Positions 26,795-36,005 of a stretch of 64,000 bases of DNA are shown here, piece by piece; position 1 is the first letter of the stretch; every line of letters begins with the position of its first letter. The stretch spans positions 35,913 to 99,912 of the forward strand of contig CAMDML010000001.1 in assembly GCA_945902215.1 (NCBI GenBank). Reading direction: 5' to 3'. Under the pieces are notes generated by a model. That model searched no databases, had not been told where the DNA came from, and saw only the letters and a list, made by a program, of their open reading frames with translations. The translations under genes and the position numbers were made by a program. This DNA comes from Klebsiella pneumoniae (GTDB taxonomy: Bacteria; Pseudomonadota; Gammaproteobacteria; Pseudomonadales; Pseudohongiellaceae).

Positions 26795-27367
26795 ATGAAA
26801 ACGTATAACCTTGCCCGCGCTCTGGCTGTATCGACTGCTTTGCTGCTCATCCCGGTTGCAGAACCGGTGTTGGCGCAGCAGGTGACCATGGAAACGTTGC
26901 TCGACCGCATTCAGATCGAAGATTTCCTCACAAAGTATTATTACGACCTGTCGGAAGGCGAAAGCCATGCCTTGTCAGAGTACTTCACTGAAGATGCGCT
27001 GCTTGACGTTGACGGCACCATTGCCAACGGTCATGCGGAAATCGCCAAGCTGTACGAACGCCCCGCGCCCGACCCCAATGCCCCGCCGGTTGCACCACGC
27101 GGTCGCGGCCATATGCTGCTGACCAATCCGGTTATCGAAATCAACGGTGACGTCGCCATTGCGCACGTAATCTGGACCGGGGTCATGAATCAGGGTGTCG
27201 GGCAGGCGCCCAGTCTTTACGAACAAGGTCGTGAAGACACCGAGCTCGTGAAAGTTGACGGCAAGTGGCTGATCTCCAAACGCTACATCAGTTCCGACAG
27301 CGGCCTGCCGGACAAGTATGACGCCACCTATGAACCCCGCGAGAACCCGCTTGGCCAAACCCGTTAA
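26795..27367 (+). CDS. NTF2/SnoaL-like secreted protein
   Basis: A 190-aa protein with signal peptide (cleaved near PVLAQQ) and a SnoaL-type cone fold: LLDRIQIEDFLTKYYYDLSEGESHALSEYFTEDALLDVDGT, HAEIAKLYER, and the C-terminal TELVKVDGKWLISKRYISSDSG. Such folds may be enzymes or binding proteins; no catalytic residue can be assigned. Follows the PQQ dehydrogenase by about 80 nt and may be co-expressed with it. Confidence 0.82.
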   Translation: MKTYNLARALAVSTALLLIPVAEPVLAQQVTMETLLDRIQIEDFLTKYYYDLSEGESHALSEYFTEDALLDVDGTIANGHAEIAKLYERPAPDPNAPPVAPRGRGHMLLTNPVIEINGDVAIAHVIWTGVMNQGVGQAPSLYEQGREDTELVKVDGKWLISKRYISSDSGLPDKYDATYEPRENPLGQTR

Positions 27368-27370
27368 GTA

Positions 27371-27390
27371 ATTCGGGGCAGTCCCCGAAT
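27371..27390. repeat. Short perfect inverted repeat
   Basis: ATTCGGGG CAGT CCCCGAAT: 8-bp arms around a 4-nt loop, starting 3 nt after the SnoaL-like stop codon and ahead of the DUF475 ribosome-binding site. Without a T tract it is not a standard terminator; it could attenuate or protect transcript ends. Confidence 0.55.
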
Positions 27391-27413
27391 TCGTCGTATC
27401 ACGAGGTATTATT

Positions 27414-28466
27414 TTGCTGCATTTCTACAAAGGCTCAATTCTTTTCACCATCGCCTGTCTCGTGTTGGGCGCTTGGTATGGCTGGTTTCTGACGGGCACC
27501 GTTGTTGGCACGTTGTCACTGTTGTGGATCGTGGTGGTGTTGTCGATTCTTGAGGTATCGCTCTCGTTCGATAACGCGGTGATCAACGCTTCGGTGCTCA
27601 AGGAAATGGATGAGCTCTGGCAACGCCGCTTCCTGACCTGGGGCATGGTCATTGCGGTATTCGGCATGCGCATCGTGTTTCCGCTGGCGATTGTCGCCAT
27701 TGCTGCCGGGCTCGGCCCCGTCGACGCAATTACCCTGTCGCTCAACGAGCCGGAAGAATACGAAGCGATTGTAAGCAGTGCGCATACCGGTATTGCCGGG
27801 TTTGGCGGTGCGTTTCTGGCTATGGTTGGTTTGAGTTTCTTTTTCGATGGTGAAAAAGATGTGCACTGGATTGAATGGCTGGAGGAAAAGCTCAAAACCA
27901 TCTCCAACATCAAGGCGGCGGAAATCGCGCTGTTGCTGGTGTGCCTGTATTTAATTTCGTTGACCCTGCCAATGGATGAGGCGCTGACTTTCATGGTGTC
28001 GGGTTGCCTGGGCCTCGTGACTTTTATTGCCGTGGAAGCCATGGGCACACTGCTCGAGATGCGGGAGCAGACGCTGGCATTACAAGGTGCCGTTGTGCGT
28101 TCGGGTCTGGGCGGGTTTATCTACCTCAACATTCTCGACAGCTCGTTCAGTTTTGATGGTGTAATCGGCGCTTTCGCTCTCTCCAACAACATGATCGTGA
28201 TTGCGCTGGGTCTCAGCATCGGTGCCCTGTTCGTACGTTCGATGACCATCATGCTGGTGAAGAAGGGCACGCTGGCCGAATATCGCTACCTGGAACACGG
28301 TGCGTTCTGGGCGATCATCGCCCTGGGCGCGATCATGTTGCTGTCAGCACGCTTCCACATTCCCGAAACGATCACGGGCTTGATTGGTGCAGTAATGATC
28401 GGCGCATCGCTGTGGTGGTCTGTGCGCCACAAGAGGCGCTACCCGAATGGCGAAATGGAGCACTGA
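27414..28466 (+). CDS. DUF475 integral membrane protein (TerC-like)
   Basis: A 350-aa polytopic protein with about 9 helices and paired acidic motifs SLSFDNAVINASVL and LDSSFSFDGVIGAFALSNN. This is the DUF475/TerC superfamily, thought to handle metal ions (Mn or Ca). Start is TTG 27414, with GAGG 7 nt upstream; no ATG gives the first helix. Its stop overlaps the ATG of the MmgE/PrpD gene (TGATG), opening a six-gene coupled run. Confidence 0.88.
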   Translation: MLHFYKGSILFTIACLVLGAWYGWFLTGTVVGTLSLLWIVVVLSILEVSLSFDNAVINASVLKEMDELWQRRFLTWGMVIAVFGMRIVFPLAIVAIAAGLGPVDAITLSLNEPEEYEAIVSSAHTGIAGFGGAFLAMVGLSFFFDGEKDVHWIEWLEEKLKTISNIKAAEIALLLVCLYLISLTLPMDEALTFMVSGCLGLVTFIAVEAMGTLLEMREQTLALQGAVVRSGLGGFIYLNILDSSFSFDGVIGAFALSNNMIVIALGLSIGALFVRSMTIMLVKKGTLAEYRYLEHGAFWAIIALGAIMLLSARFHIPETITGLIGAVMIGASLWWSVRHKRRYPNGEMEH

Positions 28467-29815
28467 TGGCCCCCACTGAAGCACTCGCAGCATATGTCGT
28501 CGACAGTAACTTCGACGCACTGCCAGCCGATGTCGTTACTGAAGCCAAGCGTGCCTTGCTCAATTATCTGGGCTGCGCGCTGGGCGGCAGCATCGAGCCG
28601 GCACTGTCGGTAGCGATCACCACCCTGGCGGAGTTTTCCGGCAAGGCCACCGCCTGTGTGCTTGGCCGCAGCGAACTTTTCGATCCCTTGCATGCCGCGC
28701 TGCTCAACGGCATCGGCTCGCATGTGCACGAATACGACGACACCACTCCCAAGAATTATGTGCACCCCAGCGTGCCAGTCGCATCGGCGCTGTTTGCTTA
28801 TGCCAGTGCCAATGCTGTTTCCGGGCGTGATTTCGTGCACGCGTTTATTCTCGGCTTCGAAGTTGAATCGCGCATTGCTGATTCCGTATACCCTGCGCAT
28901 TACGCAGCCGGCTGGCATATCACATCAACCGTCGGCGTGTTCGGTGCGGCGGCGGCGATCGGCAAGTTGCTGAAGCTCGACAAGCGCCAGATGGTATGGG
29001 CCTTCGGTCTCGCCGCCACGCAGTCCGCTGGTATCCGCGAAATGTTCGGTTCCATGGCCAAGTCCTTTCAGCCGGGCAGGGCCGCGCAGAATGGTTACAC
29101 CGCGGCTTTGCTGGCACGCGCGGATTTCAGCGCAGGAGAAAAGGCCTTGGAAGGTCCGCGTGGTTTTGCCGAAGTGACCACCGGCACTTTCGATGCCAGC
29201 AAGATCGTTGATGGACTTGGCCGCGACTTCACCCTGCGCGTCAATGCCTACAAGCCCTATGCCTGTGGATTGGTCGTGCATCCCACCATTGATGGCTGCA
29301 GCCGCTTGCGCGCCCAACATCATCCGGATCCGTCTACCATCATTGCCGTGCGCTTGCGCGTGGCGCCGCTGGTGCTGGATCTGTGCAACCAGCGTGATCT
29401 GCAACGCGCCCTGCAAAGCAAATATTCGATCTACCATGCCGCGGCCATCGGTCTGGTGCGAGGCAAGGGCGGTTTGCAGGAGTTCACCGACGCCGCGGTG
29501 CACGATCCCGCTCTGGTACGCATTCGTGCGCTGACCACCGCCATACCGGATAGCTCCATCACCGCAGACCAGGTGCACATAGAAGTGGATATGGCTTCCG
29601 GCAGTACCTTGAAATTGTTCGTCGAGCAATCGCTCGGCAATCTGCTCAATCCCCTCAACAATGCGCAGCTCGAAGACAAGTTCCGTGATCAGGCGGTGCT
29701 GGCACTGCCGCCTGTGGTGGTTGAGCAGCTCATCCAGGCGTGCTGGCGCATCGATACCTTGCCTGATGTTGGGACTCTATGCCGCGCCACTGTACCCCTC
29801 GGCGCCACTGGCTAG
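28466..29815 (+). CDS. MmgE/PrpD family protein
   Basis: A 449-aa member of the 2-methylcitrate dehydratase / aconitate decarboxylase superfamily. Landmarks: LAAYVVDSNFDALPADVVTEAKRALLNYLGCALGGS, HVHEYDDTTPKNYVHPSVPVASALFAYA, HAFILGFEVESRIADSVYPAHYAAGWHITSTVGVFGAAAA and SFQPGRAAQNGYTAALLA. Substrates vary widely in this family, so the actual substrate is open. Because it is coupled to an ABC importer, it may act on the imported compound. ATG 28466 overlaps the upstream stop. Confidence 0.92.
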   Translation: MAPTEALAAYVVDSNFDALPADVVTEAKRALLNYLGCALGGSIEPALSVAITTLAEFSGKATACVLGRSELFDPLHAALLNGIGSHVHEYDDTTPKNYVHPSVPVASALFAYASANAVSGRDFVHAFILGFEVESRIADSVYPAHYAAGWHITSTVGVFGAAAAIGKLLKLDKRQMVWAFGLAATQSAGIREMFGSMAKSFQPGRAAQNGYTAALLARADFSAGEKALEGPRGFAEVTTGTFDASKIVDGLGRDFTLRVNAYKPYACGLVVHPTIDGCSRLRAQHHPDPSTIIAVRLRVAPLVLDLCNQRDLQRALQSKYSIYHAAAIGLVRGKGGLQEFTDAAVHDPALVRIRALTTAIPDSSITADQVHIEVDMASGSTLKLFVEQSLGNLLNPLNNAQLEDKFRDQAVLALPPVVVEQLIQACWRIDTLPDVGTLCRATVPLGATG

Positions 29816-29832
29816 AGCCACGGAGAAACAGC

Positions 29833-30879
29833 ATGCACCAGAGACGAAGAAGAATGTCATGGGTGCTGCTTACGTGCTGCGCTGCCTTGCTGCTGCCCGG
29901 TTGCGGGGAAGACACCACGGATGCTGCAACGAATCCCCAAGCACAGGAAATTCGCATTCCATTGGGCGCCGGTGGCGTGGGTTTTCTGCCGCTGCTGATG
30001 GCACGGGAATACCACCTGATTGAAAAGCATGCCCTCGCAGCCGGCTTGCCGGGCCTCAGCGTGCGCTGGATCGAACTTGGCGGGCCAGCGGTGATGAACG
30101 ATGCCCTGTTGTCCGGTTCAGTTGACTTCATCGCGGCAGGGCCGCCGGCGTTTCTGACCTTGTGGGACAAGAGCCGTGGCACGGCGGATGTGCAAGGAGT
30201 GGCCGCACTGACCTCACTGCCGATGTATCTCAACACGCGGGCCGACCATTTACGCACAGTCGACGATTTGACCAACACCGACAAGGTAGCAGTCACTGCC
30301 ATCAAGGTGTCCATCCCGGCACTCATCATGCAGATGTATGCCGCGCAACAGTATGGCGCCGATGCGGCGGAACGCTTTGACCAGTACACCGTGACAATGA
30401 CGCACCCCGACGCGGTAGTGGCGCTGTTGTCTGGCTCAGGCGCAATTACTGCGCACTTCACCTCGCCGCCGTTTCACCAGCGGGAGTTGCGTGATCCCGC
30501 CATGCGAACCATCATGACTTCGCAAGAGGTGATGGCAGGCAACACCACTTTCGCCATGCTGTCGACCACACGGCGCTTTCACGATGAAAACCTGCTGGCC
30601 TATGGCGCCGTGCTGGCCGCGCTGGAAGAGGCGAACGTCATGATTCGTTCCGACCCAGCCGCCGCTGCCCAAGTGCTGGTCGATACCGAAGAGGGTGGCG
30701 GCTTCACGCGCGACGAATTGGTTGCAGTACTGAGCGACCCCGCCATTGAATTCACCACAACGCCGGCCAATGTCATGCGCTATGCCACCTTCATGCATGA
30801 GATCGGCACGCTGAACCAGTTGCCTGAGCGTTGGCAAGATTTGTTCTTCCCTGAAGTTCACAACCTGTCTGGTAATTGA
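29833..30879 (+). CDS. ABC transporter substrate-binding lipoprotein, NMT1/SsuA-like
   Basis: A 348-aa lipoprotein (LLPGC) of the nitrate/sulfonate/taurine/pyrimidine-precursor type: VGFLPLLMAREYHLIEKHAL, WIELGGPAVMNDALLSGSVDFIAAGPPAFLTLWD, then the second lobe with TAIKVSIPALIMQMYAAQQYG. CGGAG lies 7 nt before ATG 29833. Works with the ATPase and permease that follow. Ligand cannot be read from sequence; a carboxylate or sulfonate is likely for the family. Confidence 0.92.
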   Translation: MHQRRRRMSWVLLTCCAALLLPGCGEDTTDAATNPQAQEIRIPLGAGGVGFLPLLMAREYHLIEKHALAAGLPGLSVRWIELGGPAVMNDALLSGSVDFIAAGPPAFLTLWDKSRGTADVQGVAALTSLPMYLNTRADHLRTVDDLTNTDKVAVTAIKVSIPALIMQMYAAQQYGADAAERFDQYTVTMTHPDAVVALLSGSGAITAHFTSPPFHQRELRDPAMRTIMTSQEVMAGNTTFAMLSTTRRFHDENLLAYGAVLAALEEANVMIRSDPAAAAQVLVDTEEGGGFTRDELVAVLSDPAIEFTTTPANVMRYATFMHEIGTLNQLPERWQDLFFPEVHNLSGN

Positions 30880-30883
30880 AGCC

Positions 30884-31678
30884 ATGGCAGAGCCAATACA
30901 TCAGCCTTCACTGTTGTCCGTTCAGGGATTGACGCTGCAGTACCGCAATGCCGAGCGGCTACTCACCGCCAACTACCGGGTCAGCTTCGATGTGCTGCGC
31001 GCGGATCGCTTTGTGGTGCTGGGTCCTTCCGGCTGTGGCAAATCCACCCTGCTCAAGGCCATTGGCGGTTTCCACCCTGCCACGGAAGGGCGCATCTTGC
31101 TTAATGGCAGCGTGGTGCAGTCACCAGGGCCGGATCGTGCCTTTGTGTTTCAGGAATTTGATCAACTACTGCCGTGGAAGACCGTACGTGCCAACCTCGT
31201 GTTTGCACTAACCGCAGGCGCGCATTTGGCGCAAGGGGAGGCCGCTGAACGCGCGGCGCACTTTATCGACAAGGTTGGCCTGAACAAGTTTGCGGACAAC
31301 TACCCGCACACCTTGTCCGGTGGCATGAAACAACGCGTGGCCATTGCGCGTGCTTTGGCCATGGCGCCGGCCATTCTGTTGATGGATGAACCCTTCGCGG
31401 CGCTCGATGCCATGACTCGGGAAAAAATGCAGGACGAGTTGCTGCAGCTTTGGCATGAACACCACTTCACGCTGCTGTTCGTCACCCATTCGATTCCTGA
31501 AGCGCTGCGCATCGGCAACCGCATTTTGCTGCTCAGCGCACACCCGGGGCAGGTCCGCGCCGAGATCGATAGCCCTGGCCATGACGAGCGCGATGCGCAG
31601 GGCAAGCTGTTGTCGACCCGTATCCAGGAGCTGCTCTTCGACCGCGCCATTGGACCTGGAGGCAACGACCATGGCTGA
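30884..31678 (+). CDS. ABC transporter ATP-binding protein (SsuB/TauB-like)
   Basis: A 264-aa ABC ATPase. Walker A GPSGCGKST (47-55), Q-loop FQEFDQLLPWKT (from 89), signature LSGGMKQR (144-151), Walker B ILLMDEP (164-170), D-loop AALD, H-loop VTHSIPEA. The LPW after the Q-loop is typical of the nitrate/sulfonate subfamily. Starts 4 nt after the binding-protein stop; its last 8 nt overlap the permease gene. Confidence 0.95.
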   Translation: MAEPIHQPSLLSVQGLTLQYRNAERLLTANYRVSFDVLRADRFVVLGPSGCGKSTLLKAIGGFHPATEGRILLNGSVVQSPGPDRAFVFQEFDQLLPWKTVRANLVFALTAGAHLAQGEAAERAAHFIDKVGLNKFADNYPHTLSGGMKQRVAIARALAMAPAILLMDEPFAALDAMTREKMQDELLQLWHEHHFTLLFVTHSIPEALRIGNRILLLSAHPGQVRAEIDSPGHDERDAQGKLLSTRIQELLFDRAIGPGGNDHG

Positions 31679-32528
31679 CAAGCGTCCGGAAATCTTCAAT
31701 AGCCTCAGCGCACACGAATATGCCGTGATTGAAGCCCCTCGCAGCCGCTGGCAGCGACTCTACGCCAGTGGCACCTTCCGCAAATCCCTGCTGCTCATTT
31801 TGCTCATGGTGGCCTGGGAAGTTTACGCACGCGCTTTGGCCAACCCGCTGCTGTTCCCCACGTTTTTCGCCACAGTGAGCGCCATGCTGAACGCACTGCT
31901 GTCCGGTGAATTGCCGCGTGCCGCGCTTACCACGCTCACCCTGCTGTTCAAGGGTTACCTGGCCGGGTTGCTGCTCGCCGCGCTGCTGACCGCATTTGCC
32001 AGCATGACCCGCATCGGCGCGGATATTCTGGAAACCCTCACCGCCATGTTCAATCCACTGCCTTCTATCGCCATGTTGCCACTCGCACTCATCTGGTTCG
32101 GGCTGGGTGACGGCAGCATTATCTTCGTGCTCATCCACGCGGTGGTGTGGGCTGTGGCGCTCAATGCCTTCACGGGCTTCCGCAGTGTGAGCCCGACGCT
32201 GAAGATGGTTGGCCGCAACTACGGCTTGTCGCGCGCGGGCTTCGTGCTGCACATCCTGATCCCGGGCGCGTTTCCCAGCATTCTCACCGGACTCAAAATC
32301 GGCTGGGCCTTTGCCTGGCGCACACTGATTGCGGCCGAACTGGTGTTCGGTGTGAGTTCCGGCAGCGGCGGTTTGGGCTGGTACATTTACCAGAGCAAAA
32401 ACCAACTGGAGATTCCGGACGTGTTTGCGGGGCTGCTGACCGTGATATTGTTTGGACTATGTGTCGAGAATCTGGTGTTCAGGGTTATCGAAAAGCGAAC
32501 GGTGCAGCGTTGGGGTATGGCGAATTGA
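31671..32528 (+). CDS. ABC transporter permease (SsuC/TauC-like)
   Basis: A 285-aa BPD-type permease with about six helices and the EAA loop FRSVSPTLKMVGRNYGLSRAGFVLHILIPGAFPSILTGLKIGWAFAWRTLIAAE. Start ATG 31671 with GGAGG 8 nt upstream; the first 60 residues are cytoplasmic and hydrophilic. Forms the importer with the two preceding gene products. Confidence 0.94.
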   Translation: MADKRPEIFNSLSAHEYAVIEAPRSRWQRLYASGTFRKSLLLILLMVAWEVYARALANPLLFPTFFATVSAMLNALLSGELPRAALTTLTLLFKGYLAGLLLAALLTAFASMTRIGADILETLTAMFNPLPSIAMLPLALIWFGLGDGSIIFVLIHAVVWAVALNAFTGFRSVSPTLKMVGRNYGLSRAGFVLHILIPGAFPSILTGLKIGWAFAWRTLIAAELVFGVSSGSGGLGWYIYQSKNQLEIPDVFAGLLTVILFGLCVENLVFRVIEKRTVQRWGMAN

Positions 32529-33280
32529 AAAATCACACTCTCTTGGAGGGCAGAACTCTCGTTATCGGCGACATCCACGGCGGCTTGCGTGCATTGCAGC
32601 AGGTGCTGGCACGGGCAGAAGTGGCCCCCGAGGATCTTCTGGTGTTTCTGGGTGACTATGTTGATGGCTGGAGTGAGTCGCCTGCCGTGCTGGATTTTCT
32701 CCTCGGATTGAAGGAGCGCCAGCGCTGCATTTTCCTGCGTGGCAACCATGACATGCTGTTGCTCGACTGGTTGCGCAAGGGAGTTGAAAATCCCAACTGG
32801 CTCAAACACGGCGGGCGCAGCACGCTGCTCGCCTACCAGTCAATGCCGCAGTCCGTGAAAGCACAGCATGCTGCCTTCATTGAAAATGAATTGGTAGACT
32901 TTTATCAGGATGCACAGCAACGGCTGTTCGTGCATGCCGGCTTCACCCATATTCGCGGTTTTCAGAATGAATACTTCAAGCCGATGCTCTACTGGGATCG
33001 TTCGCTGTGGGAAACCGCGCTGGCGCTTGATCCGGCACTGCCGAAGGACAGCGTGCGCTATCCGGCGCGCTTGAAGTTGTATCCGGAAGTGTTCATCGGC
33101 CATACCCCGACCACCCAGATTGGCAGCAAGCAACCGCTGCAGGCGGCCTGTGTGTGGAACCTTGACACCGGTGCCGGCTTCACCGGGCCGTTGACGCTGA
33201 TGGATGTGGACAGCAAGCGTTACTGGCAGAGCGATGACGTGCACACGCTGTATCCGGATGAATCCCCCCGTCTTTTATAG
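32525..33280 (+). CDS. Metallophosphoesterase (serine/threonine phosphatase-like)
   Basis: A 251-aa calcineurin-like phosphoesterase: GDIHG (15-19), GDYVDG (43-48), GNHD (73-76), later VHAGF and GHTP. These are the bimetal-site motifs of the PPP/ApaH group; the closest arrangement is bacterial protein phosphatases of the PrpA type. No ATG gives the first strand; TTG 32525 overlaps the permease stop (TTGA), consistent with coupling, and is taken as start. Its link with the importer is unexplained. Confidence 0.85.
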   Translation: MKNHTLLEGRTLVIGDIHGGLRALQQVLARAEVAPEDLLVFLGDYVDGWSESPAVLDFLLGLKERQRCIFLRGNHDMLLLDWLRKGVENPNWLKHGGRSTLLAYQSMPQSVKAQHAAFIENELVDFYQDAQQRLFVHAGFTHIRGFQNEYFKPMLYWDRSLWETALALDPALPKDSVRYPARLKLYPEVFIGHTPTTQIGSKQPLQAACVWNLDTGAGFTGPLTLMDVDSKRYWQSDDVHTLYPDESPRLL

Positions 33281-33296
33281 GCGTGAATAGGTCCAG

Positions 33297-34535
33297 CTAC
33301 CCGCCACTCAGCAACGTTTCCAAGGCCTGCTCGCGCACCCCGTAAAACTGTTTGATCCCGGCAATTTGCTCCAGCAGTTCGCTATGCCGTGCTGCGCTGA
33401 GTGCTTGTGAGCGCTTCACTGCCAGAATCATTTTGTTCTTGCTGGTGTGCTCCAGTGAGACGAATTCAAACACTTGCGTGGCGTAGCCCTCGGCTTCCAG
33501 CAATAGTGCGCGCAGGCCGTCGGTTACCATTTCGGCTTCCTGGCCCAGATGAATGCCATGTTGCAGCAAGGGACGCAACACCGCCGGGCTTGCCATCTGC
33601 GGGCGCAGTTGTTTGTGACAGCACGGCGAGCACATGATGATTTCCGCACCTGCGCGCAGGCCAAGGTGAATGGCAAAGTCAGTCGCGGTATCGCAAGCAT
33701 GCAGGGCGATCATCACGTCGAGGTGCGCAGGTGTATAACTGCGCATATCACCGTGCTCGAAGCGCAGGCCCTGCAGATTGGAACGTGTGGCCGCATCGCT
33801 GCACAGCTTCACCATGTCGGCGCGCAGTTCAACGCCAGTAACCTGAGCCTCTTTGCCTTGCCCGCGCAGCCAATCATGGATGGCAAAGGTCAGATAACCC
33901 TTGCCTGAGCCAAAGTCGGCGACTTGCACTGCAGGGCTGTTGGCCAGCGCAGAACTTTTCAGCGCGGCGCTGAACACGTCAATAAAGTGATTGATCTGCT
34001 TCCACTTGCGCGCCATCGCCGGCACCAGCGTGCGCACACCTTTGAGTTCATGGGTCAGCCCCAGATCATCCCAGAAGGGGCGGTCGAGTTCACACTGCCG
34101 GTGCTTTTCACGGTCGTGGCCGGCTGCCGCTGGCAAGACCGGCGCGGCCAGCTTGCCGACATGCAGGCTGGGCCGGCCTTTGCGGCTGTAGGCCAGTTGC
34201 AACTCTTCGCTTTGGGTCTGCAGATGGGCATGCAGAAAACGTTTGCCCAGCCAAACATGCAGTTCGGCCAGCAGTGCATCGGGTCGGTGGTTCTTGGTGA
34301 TATCTCGCGTTTTGTAGTGCCACAGCAAACTGATCTGCGGCTCGCCCTTGATCATCACCGCACGTGCTGTGACCCGTTCCAGTTGCGCGTCTTCCTCGTG
34401 CTGTGGCTTGCCCAGCACCAACTTGACGAAGTGCCCATCCGCCAGCGCCGTTGCCACGTGGTGCAGAAAGCGCGCAGTGGCGTCGGGGGGTGGCGAAGGC
34501 GTGTTGGTGCCGTCGGGAATCGGCTGGGTGGGCAT
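33297..34535 (-). CDS. SAM-dependent methyltransferase (Methyltransferase_32 / METTL25-like)
   Basis: A 412-aa protein. N-terminal about 170 residues are of unknown fold; then a Rossmann methyltransferase with VADFGSGKGYLTFAIHDWL (motif I), VTGVELRADMVKLC (motif II), the characteristic ALHACDTATDFAIHLGL and the CSPCCHKQL motif, as in the METTL25/RRNAD group, which may act on RNA or protein. ATG immediately follows the stop of the carboxyltransferase gene (TAA ATG), making it the last gene of the carboxylase operon; whether it serves that pathway is unclear. Confidence 0.85.
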   Translation of the reverse strand: MPTQPIPDGTNTPSPPPDATARFLHHVATALADGHFVKLVLGKPQHEEDAQLERVTARAVMIKGEPQISLLWHYKTRDITKNHRPDALLAELHVWLGKRFLHAHLQTQSEELQLAYSRKGRPSLHVGKLAAPVLPAAAGHDREKHRQCELDRPFWDDLGLTHELKGVRTLVPAMARKWKQINHFIDVFSAALKSSALANSPAVQVADFGSGKGYLTFAIHDWLRGQGKEAQVTGVELRADMVKLCSDAATRSNLQGLRFEHGDMRSYTPAHLDVMIALHACDTATDFAIHLGLRAGAEIIMCSPCCHKQLRPQMASPAVLRPLLQHGIHLGQEAEMVTDGLRALLLEAEGYATQVFEFVSLEHTSKNKMILAVKRSQALSAARHSELLEQIAGIKQFYGVREQALETLLSGG

Positions 34536-36005
34536 TTATCTGGCACCCGAGCGTAGTTCAAGAGTAAAACCCGGCTTCTGCACTTTGAAGTCCGACACCG
34601 CCGGCCGCTTCTTCAGCTCAGCGAGCAACTTCAACACCGGACTGAGCTCTGGATTGTAATACAGCTGATCTGGCGCCCGCGTGTTCATGGCATCCACCTG
34701 ATCCGGCGGCATCACTGCCCGCAGCAGAAACTCTTCATCGGACATGCTGGCCGGGAACAGTTTGCGGCGATCCTTCAAGGTCATCTTGGTGGGTTCTTGC
34801 TGGATTTCGGCAGTGCGGGGCAGGGCCATGATGCGGTCCAGCACATTCGGGTCGACTGGTGCGGTGGGGCGGCCAAAGCGGCCGAGTACATAGCGAATTA
34901 CCTGGTCGGGAATGTTGCTGTAGCGTTCCTCCGCCAGCACATTGAACATGGCCTGCGTGGTGACGATCTGCGGGAAGGGTGTGACCATGATCGGCGAACC
35001 CAGTTCAGTCCGCACGCGTTCCACTTCGACCATGACTTCGTCGAAGCGATGTTCAAGTTTTAATTCAGCCAATTGGCGGCGGGTGGTGGTGAGGACGCCA
35101 CCTGCCAGCTGATGGCGCAAGTAAGAGGCGTCGTAGGCTTGCGGTTGGCCTGCGGGCAGCCCTTCGGCACGCGCCAGGGCATGGTAGTACTGCTCCAGTT
35201 TGCGCAGCGCTTGCTCGTCTACGTCAACAGCGTGGCCGTGCGTCTTCAAGTTGGCAATCGTTTGGCTGGCGCAGGGCAGGGACGAGCCATGCGCCAGCGG
35301 CCCCACGGCAACATGCAGTGCAGCAATGCCGAGTTCAGCACCGACCATGTAGTTGAACTGCGACAGACCGATGGTGCAATGCGAATGCAGTTCGAGTGGC
35401 AGCTTGCCGATTTGCTGTTTTATTGCAGGAATCAGGGTGCGTGCACGTTCCGGACTGAGCAGGCCGGATGGGTCTTTCAAATAGAGCAAATCAAAATAGC
35501 CGGATTGCGCCATTTGCCGCGCGCAGTTGGCGTAAAACGCATCATCGTGCACAGCGCTGAGTGTGAAGGTGAGGGCGCCCATGTTCTCAGCTTCGCCTTC
35601 TTCCTTTACCAGTTTAGCCACTTCAATGACGGCATTCATGTCATGCATGGGGTCGAGCAATACGAAGCGGCCAATGCCGGCTTTCATCAGTGTGCGATAG
35701 GCAAGACGCATGAAATCATGGTCGGCCGTTTCCCATGAGATGAAACGAAAGCCGGTGGAAATGAATTGCAGTGGTACTGTTGGCAGTGCGCGATGCATCA
35801 GGCGAATACGTTGCCAGGGATCATCCTTGTTGTACCGAACGCCAACGGCCATGTGGGTGCTGGAGGTGAAATCAATGGCGCGGAAACCCACGCGTTCCAT
35901 CAGCGGCGCGGCCTGTAGCATCTGCGCGGTGTTGATGCCAGTCATGCTCCACAGACTTTGGTTGCCGTCACGGATGCTGACATCAACCAGTTTAAGCGTG
36001 GCCAT
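34536..36005 (-). CDS. Biotin-dependent carboxyltransferase subunit, PycB/OadA-like, altered substrate site
   Basis: A 489-aa TIM-barrel carboxyltransferase. Metal and catalytic motifs are kept: DVSIRDGNQS (8-17, Asp metal ligand and Gln16), YLKDPSGLLSP (the Lys that is carbamylated in pyruvate carboxylase) and LELHSHCTIG (His-x-His metal ligands). The segment DPWQRIRLMHRALPTVPLQF aligns well with pyruvate carboxylase and OadA, but where those have MLLRG, with the Arg that holds the pyruvate carboxylate, this protein has FISTG (Thr84). Also LECWGGATF is replaced by IDFTSSTHM. The substrate is therefore probably not a 2-oxo acid. The C-terminus lacks a biotinyl domain. ATG 36005 has GGAGG upstream and overlaps the BC gene by 14 nt. 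Confidence 0.9.
   Translation of the reverse strand: MATLKLVDVSIRDGNQSLWSMTGINTAQMLQAAPLMERVGFRAIDFTSSTHMAVGVRYNKDDPWQRIRLMHRALPTVPLQFISTGFRFISWETADHDFMRLAYRTLMKAGIGRFVLLDPMHDMNAVIEVAKLVKEEGEAENMGALTFTLSAVHDDAFYANCARQMAQSGYFDLLYLKDPSGLLSPERARTLIPAIKQQIGKLPLELHSHCTIGLSQFNYMVGAELGIAALHVAVGPLAHGSSLPCASQTIANLKTHGHAVDVDEQALRKLEQYYHALARAEGLPAGQPQAYDASYLRHQLAGGVLTTTRRQLAELKLEHRFDEVMVEVERVRTELGSPIMVTPFPQIVTTQAMFNVLAEERYSNIPDQVIRYVLGRFGRPTAPVDPNVLDRIMALPRTAEIQQEPTKMTLKDRRKLFPASMSDEEFLLRAVMPPDQVDAMNTRAPDQLYYNPELSPVLKLLAELKKRPAVSDFKVQKPGFTLELRSGAR

Noticed and set aside
31533..32405. 290-aa minus-strand frame antisense to ABC permease
   Set aside because: Shadow of a clear ABC permease gene; His/Gln/Gly-rich composition and no RBS.
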